A DNA stretch of 64,000 nucleotides from CAIURC01 sp043777315 (GTDB lineage: Bacteria > Verrucomicrobiota > Verrucomicrobiia > Chthoniobacterales > Chthoniobacteraceae), in assembly GCA_043777315.1 (NCBI GenBank), contig JAYVPW010000091.1, positions 1 through 64,000 on the forward strand, given 5' to 3'. Shown here piece after piece: positions 1-8,000 of this stretch. The notes under the pieces are model-generated. The model was not told the DNA's origin. It saw only the letters and a program-made list of their open reading frames with translations, and made no database searches. A program made the translations under genes and the position numbers. Every line of letters begins with the position of its first letter. Position 1 is the first letter of the stretch.

Positions 1-479
1 GGGGCGCGGAGGTTCTTACTTCGACGTTCGACGTTCGACGTTCGACGTTCGACGTTTTCCGATCCCTGGGCGACTTGGATGCCGGTCTGAGCGACGCTGC
101 CGAGGAGGCGGACGGAGAGCATGAGGATCCACACTTTCACCAAACCGGAACCGAGCCCGACGAGGGCGCCGAGCCCGCCGTAGCCCCAGCGGATGACGCC
201 GACGCCTTGCTGGGAGGTGTTTTTGAAAACGATGGCGGAGCCGATGGAGATAACGGCGAATACGGCAAGGCCGAGGAGCACACCTCCGATGGCGGAGAGG
301 ACGTGGTCGGGCAGGCCGAGGGGCTGGAGGAAGGGGGCGGTGAAGCTCGCGCCGAAGTAGGCGACGACCCACGCGAGGATCGCTCCGACGATGCCGACGA
401 CCTGCCGGACGACGCCCATGCGCCAGCCGCGCCAGGCGTTCCAGGCGAGGATGAGGGCGGCGAGGAGGAAGAAGAGCAC
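1..479 (-). CDS. CvpA family membrane protein (3' end outside window)
   Basis: The reverse strand reads as a strongly hydrophobic protein with several membrane segments and the phrase RMGVVRQVVGIVGAILAW near the N-terminus, the pattern of CvpA/colicin V production family proteins. Family members are small inner-membrane proteins of unclear role. The start is uncertain: GTG at 479 lies just upstream of the first membrane helix, while the first in-frame ATG, near 420, would remove it. It lies 42 bases downstream of the GH57 gene on the same strand and could be cotranscribed. From about residue 141 the frame runs without a stop into the heptamer repeat, which would add a charged tail of the type ENVERRTSNVERR. 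No stop appears before the window edge. Confidence 0.6.
   Translation of the reverse strand, partial: MLFFLLAALILAWNAWRGWRMGVVRQVVGIVGAILAWVVAYFGASFTAPFLQPLGLPDHVLSAIGGVLLGLAVFAVISIGSAIVFKNTSQQGVGVIRWGYGGLGALVGLGSGLVKVWILMLSVRLLGSVAQTGIQVAQGSENVERRTSNVERRSKNLRA
21..55. repeat. Heptad hairpin element, right arm only
   Basis: Five exact tandem copies of TCGACGT. This is the right arm of the element seen complete at five other places in the window; its left arm would lie beyond position 1. It falls inside the open frame of the CvpA-like gene. Confidence 0.8.
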
Positions 480-521
480 GAAAATTTTAGTCGGGTGCGG
501 GCCGGCAGTCCGACGGCCGGT

Positions 522-2705
522 TCACACGATCCAGTTCGCGAGCGCGTGCTCTTCGCTCAGCAGGGGGAACTGGAGGGGGACGGCTTCAGGGTAGCATTCG
601 CGTTCGAGGCCGTGCTCGAAGAGGCGGATCTGGAAGGCAACGGTGGCGCCGGGGGTGAGGCCGAGGTCGGTGAGGAGGATGGAGAGCTGGATGACTTCGC
701 CGACGGCCAAGGTGTCGCGGATGACAGGAATGGCGGTGGGGACTTTTTCCGAAACGTCGGCGGCGGGAGGGGTGAGGGTGTAGTTTTGCGGGCCGGTGCG
801 GGTGAGAGGGGCGCTTTTCAAGATGAAGCCGGGGGGCTCGGAGAAGGTGATCTGGAGGGAGAAGGCGGACCATTCGCGGACTTCGAGGAGGAGGGAGAGG
901 GCGCGGGCGTCGTTGCCGAAGGTGATGCGGCTGAGGTGGCGGGCGCTGCGGTGCATGGCGGCGGATTCGCTGCCGGGGAGGTAGGTGCCGGCGCCGAGCC
1001 AGTCGAAGAAGGCGGGGCGGCGTCCGTCGATCGCCGGGGTGATGGCGCGCTCGGGGCGGTGGTCGAGCGGGGCGGTGCGGGCGCTGGTGATGGGGCGCTC
1101 GAGCTCGGGGGGGATGGGGGCGCCGCAGAGGGTGTGGACGTTTTGCAGGTGCTGGCGGAAGAGCTCGTCGAAGAGGCCGTCGTTGTCGGTGGAGAAGTCG
1201 GGGCCGTACCACCAAAACCAATCGCTGCCCTCGGCGGCGTAGATTTCGCGCTTCGCGGCGCACTCCTGCGCGGGGGTGAGGGTGTGATTTTCCAGCGAAC
1301 GCTGGAGGAGGGCGCGCGTCTGGCCGAGGAGGTCCCAGGCGCGGTTTTCCTCGGGGTCGCCGATCCAGATGTCGAAGTTGCTGCTGATCCAGGAGCCGGT
1401 GTGGAGGGTGGTGATTTTTTTCTTCGGCGGGTGGGCGCGGAAGTAGTCCTCCATGGTGCAACTGTGGAGGGCGGTGGGCTCGGCCGCGATGCCGCCGTAG
1501 AGGGCGCGGAGGAAGCTTTCGCCGCCGTCGGGGAAGGTCTCCCACGCGTTCTCGCCGTCGAGGATGAGGGGGATGACGCCGTCGCCGGCGGGGACGAGGC
1601 CGGCGATGTTGCGGAGGTGGTTGAGGAGGTGGCCGGCGGCTTGGTGGGGGCCGTTTTTGGCGGCGGTGAAGCCGATGAAGTCGGAGAGGGGCTTTTCGCG
1701 GAAGAGGGCATTGACCGAGGCTCCGGCGTGGGTGACGCGCCAGCCCTGGAAAAGCTCGAGGTGATCGACGCCGACGCCGCGATACGCGGGCTCGGATTTC
1801 AGGGAATTGAAAAGGTTCTCCTCGTCGCTGCAAAAATACTCGATGCCGCAGCGCTCCATGAGCGGGATGAGCTCGGGCGCGATGGAGCCTTCGCTCGGCC
1901 AGAGCCCGCGGGGTGCTTTTCCGAAGATGGCGGCGTGCTGCTCGACGGCGAGGGTGAGGTGGGCGGCGGCGTCTTCGGGGTAATTGAAACGCGCAGGGAA
2001 TTCGCGCCCCGGCAGGCTGCGCTCGGCGAAGGCGCTGTCGTAGATGAGGGGGAGGATCGGGTGGAAGAAAGGCGTGGTCGTGAGCTCGACCTGCCCGCGC
2101 TCCTCGGCGGCGCGATACTTCTCCAGGACGAGGCGCATGATCTCGAGGTGGATGTCGAGGACGCGGTTTTTCTCCTGCTCGGTGAAGTTGCGGCCCTTCT
2201 TTTTCAGCGCGGCGAGCTCGGGGTAGAGGCGGTCGGCGGTGTAGCCGCACCACGCGAGGTTGAACCAGGTCTGGAGGTCGAGAAACTCCTGCGTCGTGAA
2301 GTAGCGCAGGTTCCGCCGGACCTCGTCGCGGTAGAAGGTGAGGCCGCGTTTGTTGAGGAGCTCCCAGTAGCGGGGGAAGGGCTTGATGAGATGGTCCCAG
2401 TGGATTTTGAAGAAGTTCTCGAGGAGGGTGAATTTGTCGTGCTCGGTGAGGTCGGCGGCGGGTTTGCGGCTCCAGTCGAGCCAGAGATCGCGGATTTTGC
2501 CGTCGATGAGCTCCTTGATCTGGAGGATGAGGACGGGCGTGAGGTTGAAATTCACGCAGATGGTGGGGAACTCCTCGATGACGGAAATCATGTCGAGGTA
2601 GCCCTTCACCGAATGGAGCCGGACCCACGGCATCATGGCGGTCTGCGTCGCCGGATTGACGTAGTACGGCTGATGCATGTGCCAGAGGAAGACGACGTTT
2701 GCCAT
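522..2705 (-). CDS. Glycoside hydrolase family 57 protein (alpha-glucan acting)
   Basis: This 727-residue protein is a GH57 enzyme, a family of retaining alpha-amylases, amylopullulanases and 4-alpha-glucanotransferases. The GH57 hallmark HMHQPYY is at residues 9-15. The nucleophile region GLWPSEGS is at 267-274, with Glu272 as likely nucleophile, and LILDGENAWE at 381-390 holds the probable acid/base Asp383. There is no signal peptide, so it is probably cytoplasmic. The start is ATG at 2705. It is divergent from the alpha-glucan phosphorylase at 2943, which suggests joint glycogen or maltodextrin turnover. The exact bond specificity cannot be read from the sequence. Confidence 0.88.
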   Translation of the reverse strand: MANVVFLWHMHQPYYVNPATQTAMMPWVRLHSVKGYLDMISVIEEFPTICVNFNLTPVLILQIKELIDGKIRDLWLDWSRKPAADLTEHDKFTLLENFFKIHWDHLIKPFPRYWELLNKRGLTFYRDEVRRNLRYFTTQEFLDLQTWFNLAWCGYTADRLYPELAALKKKGRNFTEQEKNRVLDIHLEIMRLVLEKYRAAEERGQVELTTTPFFHPILPLIYDSAFAERSLPGREFPARFNYPEDAAAHLTLAVEQHAAIFGKAPRGLWPSEGSIAPELIPLMERCGIEYFCSDEENLFNSLKSEPAYRGVGVDHLELFQGWRVTHAGASVNALFREKPLSDFIGFTAAKNGPHQAAGHLLNHLRNIAGLVPAGDGVIPLILDGENAWETFPDGGESFLRALYGGIAAEPTALHSCTMEDYFRAHPPKKKITTLHTGSWISSNFDIWIGDPEENRAWDLLGQTRALLQRSLENHTLTPAQECAAKREIYAAEGSDWFWWYGPDFSTDNDGLFDELFRQHLQNVHTLCGAPIPPELERPITSARTAPLDHRPERAITPAIDGRRPAFFDWLGAGTYLPGSESAAMHRSARHLSRITFGNDARALSLLLEVREWSAFSLQITFSEPPGFILKSAPLTRTGPQNYTLTPPAADVSEKVPTAIPVIRDTLAVGEVIQLSILLTDLGLTPGATVAFQIRLFEHGLERECYPEAVPLQFPLLSEEHALANWIV

Positions 2706-2748
2706 GTGCGAGTGCCTACTTTGGAACGTGCGAATGCGGAAGGGGAAA

Positions 2749-2847
2749 ACGTCGAACGTCTAACGTCGAACGCTGAACGTCGAAGTGAAGAGTTCCGCGC
2801 GCGATCAGAACTTCGACGTACGACGTTCGACGTTCGACGTTCGACGT
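2749..2847. repeat. Heptad hairpin element, degenerate copy
   Basis: The left arm (2749-2783) has five ACGTCGA units, two of them altered (ACGTCTA and ACGCTGA). The right arm (2813-2847) has five TCGACGT units, one altered. The 29-base spacer is shorter than in the other copies, and the mismatches do not compensate across the arms. It fills the divergent intergenic region between the GH57 gene and the phosphorylase gene. Confidence 0.85.
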
Positions 2848-2869
2848 TTTCCGAATTCCCCTTCCGGGC

Positions 2870-2897
2870 TTGCCAGCCTCCCCGCCGCCGCTACCCT
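2870..2897 (+). promoter_or_regulatory. Candidate promoter of the phosphorylase gene
   Basis: TTGCCA at 2870-2875 and TACCCT at 2892-2897 are 16 bases apart. Unlike most promoters proposed in this window, this one would leave a leader of about 40 bases, which carries AGAAGGGA before the ATG. Confidence 0.45.
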
Positions 2898-2942
2898 CCG
2901 CGCGTTCCCGCCCCAGACCGTGCAGAAAACAGAAGGGAATCC

Positions 2943-5516
2943 ATGCTACCGCTCCATATCTTCAACGTCGTTCCGAAGCTTCCGACCGAACTCGAACCGC
3001 TCCGCAAAATCCTCTTCAATCTCTGGTGGACCTGGCAGCCGCAGGCGCGCGCGCTCTTCCGCCACCTCGATCCCGCGCTCTGGGATGAGACGAATCACAA
3101 CCCGCTGCGGATGCTGCAGCTCTGCAAGCAGGCGCGGCTGATCGAGGTGTCGCAGGACGACGATTTCCTGCGGGAAATGAACATCGTGCACGACAAGTTC
3201 GTGGCGTATCTGGCGCGGCCGGACACGTATGGAAAGCTGCGGGAGAAAAGTCCGTTTTCGGAAAAGGCGCCGATCGCGTATTTCTCCGCGGAGTTCGGCT
3301 TTCACGAGTCCTTTCCGATCTACTCCGGCGGTCTCGGGATTCTCTCCGGCGACCACTGCAAATCGGCAAGCGATCTCGGGCTGAACTTCGTCGCGTTTTC
3401 GCTGCTCTATAAACACGGATATTTCCGGCAGCAGATCAACAAGGACGGCTGGCAGGAAAGCATCCGGCTGGACCAGAATTTTTCTCATCTGCCGCTCGCC
3501 GACGCGCTCGATACGGATGGCAAGGCGCTCTTCGTCGGCGTCGAGATTCTCGGCAAAGTCGTGCGGGCGAAAGTGTGGCAGGTCGCGATCGGACGAATCA
3601 CGCTTTACCTGCTCGACACCGATCTTCCCGAGAACTCGGAGGACGACCGGCAGATCACCGCGCAGCTTTACGGCGGCGATCTCGACATGCGGATCAAGCA
3701 GGAAATCGTGCTCGGCATCGGCGGCATCCACGCGCTCAACGCGATGGGCATCAAGCCGTCCGTGCATCACATGAACGAGGGTCACGCGGCGTTCATTTCG
3801 CTCGAGCTGATCCGGCGCGGGGTGGTCGAGGACAAGCTCGACTTTTACTCATCGCTGCAAGTCGTCGCGTCGGGAAATATCTTCACCACGCACACACCCG
3901 TGCCCGCCGGCAACGACGCGTTTCCGCTCGATCTGATGCGGAAATATTTCGGCGATTACCCGACGAAAGTGGGGATCGATTTCGCGACGTTCGTGAGCTT
4001 CGGGCAGACGCGGAACGATCCGACCGAGCCGTTCTCGATGACCATCTTCGCGCTGCGCACCAGCCGCCATGCGAATGGCGTCAGCGCACTGCACGGACGC
4101 GTGAGCCAGGGCTTGTGGAAAGACGTGTGGCAGGGCGTGCCGCAGACCGAAGTGCCGATCACCAGCGTGACGAATGGCGTCCACACGAAGACGTGGATGG
4201 CCCCGGAATTCGCCGCGCTTTACGACAAATATCTGCCCGACTGGGAGGAGCACCTGACCGAGCCGGATTTCTGGCGCGGCGTCTTCGACATCCCGGACGA
4301 GGAGCTCTGGACGACGCATCAGAAGCTCAAAAATCGGCTCGTCGAATTCGTCCGCTCGCGCGTCCGCAAACAGCGCGAGCGCCTCGGCGAATCGCCCGAG
4401 GAACTGCGCCACGTCAACCGCCTGCTCAACCCCGAAGTGCTGACCATCGGCTTCGCCCGGCGCTTCGCGACCTACAAACGCGCGACGCTGCTTTTCAGCG
4501 ATCCGGCGCGGCTTTTGAAGCTGATGTCGAACACCGAGCGACCCGTGCAATTCGTCTTCGCCGGCAAGGCGCATCCGAAAGACGAGCCGGGCAAGGGCTT
4601 CATCCAGGAGGTCTATAAATTCTCGCGGATGCCCGAGTTTCGGGACCGCATCGTCTTCGTCGAAGACTACGATCATTATGTCGGCCGCCGGCTCTACCAA
4701 GGCGTCGATCTTTGGCTGAACAACCCGCGCCGCCCGCTCGAAGCCAGCGGCACGAGCGGCATGAAACTTCCGCCCAATGGCGGGCTGAACCTCAGCGTGC
4801 TCGATGGCTGGTGGTGCGAAAGTTACAACGGAAAAAATGGCTGGGCGATCGGCGCGGAAATCCCCGAGAGCACCGAAGTCGTCGATCCCGTGATCGAGAA
4901 CGAGGTCGATGTCGCGAGCCTTTTCCGCGTCCTCGAGACGCAGGTCATCCCGCTCTATTACGCCAAGCCCGACGGCAAACTCCCGATCGCGTGGCTGCAA
5001 CTGATGCGCGAATCGATCCGCAGCGTGACACCCGTTTTCAACACGCATCGCATGGTGCAGGAATACGCCGAGCGACTCTACGAACCGGCCGCACGCGCGC
5101 ACGTCACGCTCTCCGCGAACAGCGGGAAAAAGGCCGTCGAGCTCAGCACCTGGAAGAACACGATCCGCAAATCGTGGGACCGCATCCGCATCTCCGACGT
5201 GAAAGTCGGCGCGGGCTCGGCCAATGTTTTCGTCGGCGATTCGCTCGCTCTCAGCGCCGTCGTGCATCTCGGTCCGATCACGCCGGAATTCGTCACCGTG
5301 CAGGCGTATCTCGGCGAAACGGTGGACAACGAAATCACCAAACCGAGCACCGTCGATCTCAAGCAAACGAAGAAGCTCGACGGCGGCGCCTACCTTTACG
5401 AAGGCGCGATCCCGGCCCGCGAAAGCGGCAGCTACGGCCTCAGCGTCCGCGTGATCCCGACCCATGCGAATCTCGTGCAAGCGCACGAACTGCGGCTGAT
5501 CACGTGGGCGAAGTGA
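2943..5516 (+). CDS. glgP: Alpha-glucan phosphorylase (GT35)
   Basis: This cytoplasmic enzyme releases glucose 1-phosphate from alpha-1,4-glucans using phosphate and pyridoxal phosphate. The 857-residue protein belongs to the alpha-glucan phosphorylase subgroup that starts with a DUF3417-type domain (NLWWTWQPQARALFRHLDP near the N-terminus). The PLP loop EASGTSGMK ends at Lys608, the expected Schiff-base lysine, followed by NGGLNLSVLDGWW. The open frame extends far upstream, but homology begins at ATG 2943, which has AGAAGGGA before it. It is divergent from the GH57 enzyme, its probable pathway partner. Confidence 0.93.
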   Translation: MLPLHIFNVVPKLPTELEPLRKILFNLWWTWQPQARALFRHLDPALWDETNHNPLRMLQLCKQARLIEVSQDDDFLREMNIVHDKFVAYLARPDTYGKLREKSPFSEKAPIAYFSAEFGFHESFPIYSGGLGILSGDHCKSASDLGLNFVAFSLLYKHGYFRQQINKDGWQESIRLDQNFSHLPLADALDTDGKALFVGVEILGKVVRAKVWQVAIGRITLYLLDTDLPENSEDDRQITAQLYGGDLDMRIKQEIVLGIGGIHALNAMGIKPSVHHMNEGHAAFISLELIRRGVVEDKLDFYSSLQVVASGNIFTTHTPVPAGNDAFPLDLMRKYFGDYPTKVGIDFATFVSFGQTRNDPTEPFSMTIFALRTSRHANGVSALHGRVSQGLWKDVWQGVPQTEVPITSVTNGVHTKTWMAPEFAALYDKYLPDWEEHLTEPDFWRGVFDIPDEELWTTHQKLKNRLVEFVRSRVRKQRERLGESPEELRHVNRLLNPEVLTIGFARRFATYKRATLLFSDPARLLKLMSNTERPVQFVFAGKAHPKDEPGKGFIQEVYKFSRMPEFRDRIVFVEDYDHYVGRRLYQGVDLWLNNPRRPLEASGTSGMKLPPNGGLNLSVLDGWWCESYNGKNGWAIGAEIPESTEVVDPVIENEVDVASLFRVLETQVIPLYYAKPDGKLPIAWLQLMRESIRSVTPVFNTHRMVQEYAERLYEPAARAHVTLSANSGKKAVELSTWKNTIRKSWDRIRISDVKVGAGSANVFVGDSLALSAVVHLGPITPEFVTVQAYLGETVDNEITKPSTVDLKQTKKLDGGAYLYEGAIPARESGSYGLSVRVIPTHANLVQAHELRLITWAK

Positions 5517-5536
5517 ACGGCTGACGCGCCCCTTTC

Positions 5537-5665
5537 CGTCATCCTGAGCGCAGCGACAGCGGAGTCGAAGGACCTCTTACTTCTCTCCCGTTGCGCGCGG
5601 GTTCGGGGGAAAAGTAAGAGGTCCTTCGACTGCGTTGCGCTGCGCTCCACTTCGCTCAGGATGAC
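5537..5665. repeat. CATCCTGAGCG-type hairpin element
   Basis: The left arm (about 5537-5584) contains CGTCATCCTGAGCGCAGCGA and GAGTCGAAGGACCTCTTACT. The right arm (about 5612-5665) is its reverse complement with about nine extra bases. Related copies are at 30478-30612 and 54763-54899. It lies between the phosphorylase stop and the glycerate kinase start. Confidence 0.85.
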
Positions 5666-5682
5666 GACGCTATTTCGCCCGC

Positions 5683-6807
5683 ATGAAAATCCTCGTCGCC
5701 CCGGATAAATTCAAAGGCTCGCTCTCCGCGCTCACGGCGGCGGAGGCAATCGAACGCGGATTCCGGGCGGTCTGGCCGGATGCGGAAATCGAACTCGCGC
5801 CGATCGCCGACGGCGGCGAAGGCTTTGCCGAAGCGCTCTGCGCGGCGCTCGGCGGCGAGTGGATCGCGGTGAAGGCGACCGATCCGATCGGGCGCGAAAT
5901 CGAGGCGCGTTACGCGTGGATCGAGGCGAAAAAGGTCGCGGTCATCGAGATGAGCGAGGCGTCGGGAATGTGGCGATTGCAACCCGACGAGCGGGCTCCG
6001 CTGCGCGCGACGACGTTCGGCACGGGACAGCTCATCCGCGCCGCGACGGAGCGCGGGGCGCAAAAAATCTTCGTCGGACTCGGTGGCAGCGCGACCACCG
6101 ACGGCGGGATCGGGATGGCCGAGGCGCTCGGCTACGAGTTCCTCACGAGCGACGGCGAACCGCTCGCCGCGATCCCGTCGAACCTCCTCTCGCTCACGCG
6201 CATCGTCGTCGAAAACGCGCTCGAACTGCCCGAGATCATCGCCGCGTCCGACGTGCAAAATCCGTTGCTCGGCGAGCGCGGAACGGCACGAGTTTTCAGC
6301 GCGCAGAAAGGCGCCGACGCGAAGACGATCGAGACGCTCGAGCTGTGCATGGAGAATCTCGCGGACGTGGTGAAGCAAGACCTCGAAATTGATTTTCGCA
6401 GTCATCCCGGAGCGGGCGCGGCTGGCGGAATCGGGTTCGGTTTGCTCACCTTTTGCGGCGCGAAAATCGAGTCGGGATTCGACGTCGTCGCCGACGCGAT
6501 CGGGCTGCGCGAGCGCATCGCCGCGAGCGATCTCGTCGTCACCGGCGAAGGGCGCATTGATCGTCAAACCTTGGAGGGCAAAGGCCCGGCGGGCGTCGCG
6601 GCTCTCGCGCGTGAGCTCGGAAAACCGGTGCTCGCCCTCGCCGGGTCGGTCGCGGACGACCCCGCCGTGCGCGCGGTTTTCAACGCGGAATGCGCGATCG
6701 TGGACGAGCCGGTGTTGCTCGGCGAAGCGATGCGGCGCGGCGCGGAATTTCTCGAGCGCGCGGCCCGGCGCGCGGCGAGGCTGATTCAACTCGGACGTCG
6801 AATTTAG
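5683..6807 (+). CDS. glxK: Glycerate kinase (GlxK/GarK family)
   Basis: This cytoplasmic kinase phosphorylates D-glycerate, most likely to 2-phosphoglycerate, feeding lower glycolysis. The 374-residue protein shows the family start MKILVAPDKFKGSLSA, the loop ADGGEGF, GLGGSATTDGG in the middle and GEGRIDRQTLEGKGPAGVA near the end, at normal family length. The ATG at 5683 is fixed by the conserved N-terminus. The last codons ATT TAG lie inside the inverted repeat that joins this gene to fabD. No other glycerate-pathway gene is adjacent. Confidence 0.92.
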   Translation: MKILVAPDKFKGSLSALTAAEAIERGFRAVWPDAEIELAPIADGGEGFAEALCAALGGEWIAVKATDPIGREIEARYAWIEAKKVAVIEMSEASGMWRLQPDERAPLRATTFGTGQLIRAATERGAQKIFVGLGGSATTDGGIGMAEALGYEFLTSDGEPLAAIPSNLLSLTRIVVENALELPEIIAASDVQNPLLGERGTARVFSAQKGADAKTIETLELCMENLADVVKQDLEIDFRSHPGAGAAGGIGFGLLTFCGAKIESGFDVVADAIGLRERIAASDLVVTGEGRIDRQTLEGKGPAGVAALARELGKPVLALAGSVADDPAVRAVFNAECAIVDEPVLLGEAMRRGAEFLERAARRAARLIQLGRRI

Positions 6808-6889
6808 GAAGTTAAATTTAGGATTTAGGAAGTGACCTCGTGACCTCGAATCCCCGACTTCCTAAATCCTAAATCCCACTTCCTAAATA
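6802..6889. repeat. TTTAGGA-word inverted repeat
   Basis: The left arm (6802-6833) and right arm (6857-6889) are near-perfect reverse complements built from tandem TTTAGGA/AGGAAGT words. The spacer holds a direct repeat of GACCTCG. The element occupies the whole gap between two genes: it supplies the glycerate kinase stop codon and ends two bases before the fabD ATG. Confidence 0.85.
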
Positions 6890-6891
6890 TT

Positions 6892-7827
6892 ATGGCTTCC
6901 CGAATCGCACTTCTTTTCGCCGGACAAGGCGCGCAACAAGTCGGCATGGGCAAGGATCTCGCAGCCGCATTTCCCGCGGCCGCGGAGGTCTTTTCCAAGG
7001 CCGATGAAATCCTCGGATTTTCGCTGAGCCGGATCGCCTTCGAGGGTCCGGTCGAAGAACTCACCGAGACTAAAAATTGTCAGCCCGCGCTCTTCGTCCA
7101 CGGCCTCGCGTGCCTCGCGGCGCTGCGGCAGGAAATCGGCGATTTCCCGATTCACGCGGCGGCGGGGTTGTCGCTCGGCGAGTTCACGGCGCACGCGGCG
7201 GCGGGGACGTTTTTGTTCGAGACAGCGCTGCAGCTCGTCGCGCGGCGCGGGCGGTTCATGCAGGAGGCTTGCGAGCAAACCAACGGGGCGATGGCCGCGA
7301 TGATCGGCGGTGATGAGGACGATGTCCGCCGGCTCGCGGCGGAAACCGATGTCGATGTGGCGAACCTCAACAGCCCCGGACAGATCGTCATTTCCGGGGA
7401 GGCGTCGAAGGTTTCCATGGCCGTCGGGCTCGCGAAGGAACACGGCATTCGCATGGCGAAAATCCTCAACGTCGCCGGAGCGTATCACTCGCGGCTGATG
7501 GATTCCGCATACCTGAAGCTCGGCGAAGAGCTGCAGCGCACGACGATTCACACGCCTGCATTTCCCGTCATCTGCAACGTCGATGCGCGCCCCGTCCGGG
7601 AGCCCGATGCCATCCGCGCGTCGCTGCAGGATCAGGTCACCGGCACGGTGCGCTGGACCGAGTCGATCGAGTATCTGCTCGACGAGGAAAAGTGTGAGCT
7701 CTTCATCGAGCTCGGCCCCGGCGGCGTCATCGCCGGCCTGCTGAACCGCACGCGCAAAGGAACGCCGTGCATTTCCATCAGCGACCGCGCCAGCCTCGAA
7801 GCCGCGCTGCCGCTGCTGCGCGGCTGA
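6892..7827 (+). CDS. fabD: Malonyl-CoA:ACP transacylase
   Basis: FabD transfers malonyl groups from CoA to acyl carrier protein to supply fatty acid elongation. The 311-residue protein has the family opening LLFAGQGAQQVGMG, the nucleophile motif GLSLGE with Ser94, and the catalytic-histidine region GAYHSRLMD. Length and motifs are normal for a stand-alone FabD. The start ATG at 6892 directly follows the inverted repeat, leaving little room for a separate ribosome binding site. Other fab genes are not adjacent. Confidence 0.95.
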   Translation: MASRIALLFAGQGAQQVGMGKDLAAAFPAAAEVFSKADEILGFSLSRIAFEGPVEELTETKNCQPALFVHGLACLAALRQEIGDFPIHAAAGLSLGEFTAHAAAGTFLFETALQLVARRGRFMQEACEQTNGAMAAMIGGDEDDVRRLAAETDVDVANLNSPGQIVISGEASKVSMAVGLAKEHGIRMAKILNVAGAYHSRLMDSAYLKLGEELQRTTIHTPAFPVICNVDARPVREPDAIRASLQDQVTGTVRWTESIEYLLDEEKCELFIELGPGGVIAGLLNRTRKGTPCISISDRASLEAALPLLRG

Positions 7828-7904
7828 CGTTTGCGCCGACGGCGCGCCGGGAACCACACGAATTTCCACCGACCCGTCGGGGCGGTTTCGCGTTGATCCG
7901 GGGT

Positions 7905-7962
7905 CCGGTGGCTTACGCCACCGGCTACCTTCCGAAGGCCCTCCGGGCCAATTGATTCGGAA
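7905..7962. terminator. Hairpins between convergent genes
   Basis: A perfect 8-bp stem CCGGTGGC/GCCACCGG with a TTAC loop (7905-7924) is followed by GGCCC-TC-CGGGCC inside an outer TTCCGAA/TTCGGAA stem (7930-7962). It sits between the ends of fabD and the giant gene. No U-run follows, so termination is inferred from position. Confidence 0.4.
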
Positions 7963-8000
7963 AGTATCTTCGCGTTCTTGCTCCAACTCGGCGCGAGCCG

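Noticed and set aside
2749..2847. Heptad arms as LexA operators because they contain GTTCG and CGAAC
   Set aside because: They never form TGTTC-N4-GAACA; the exact operator is found only at 49773.
75..2942. A long upstream extension of the phosphorylase frame
   Set aside because: The extension is antisense to the GH57 and CvpA-like genes and has a low-complexity acidic composition. Homology and a ribosome binding site begin at 2943.
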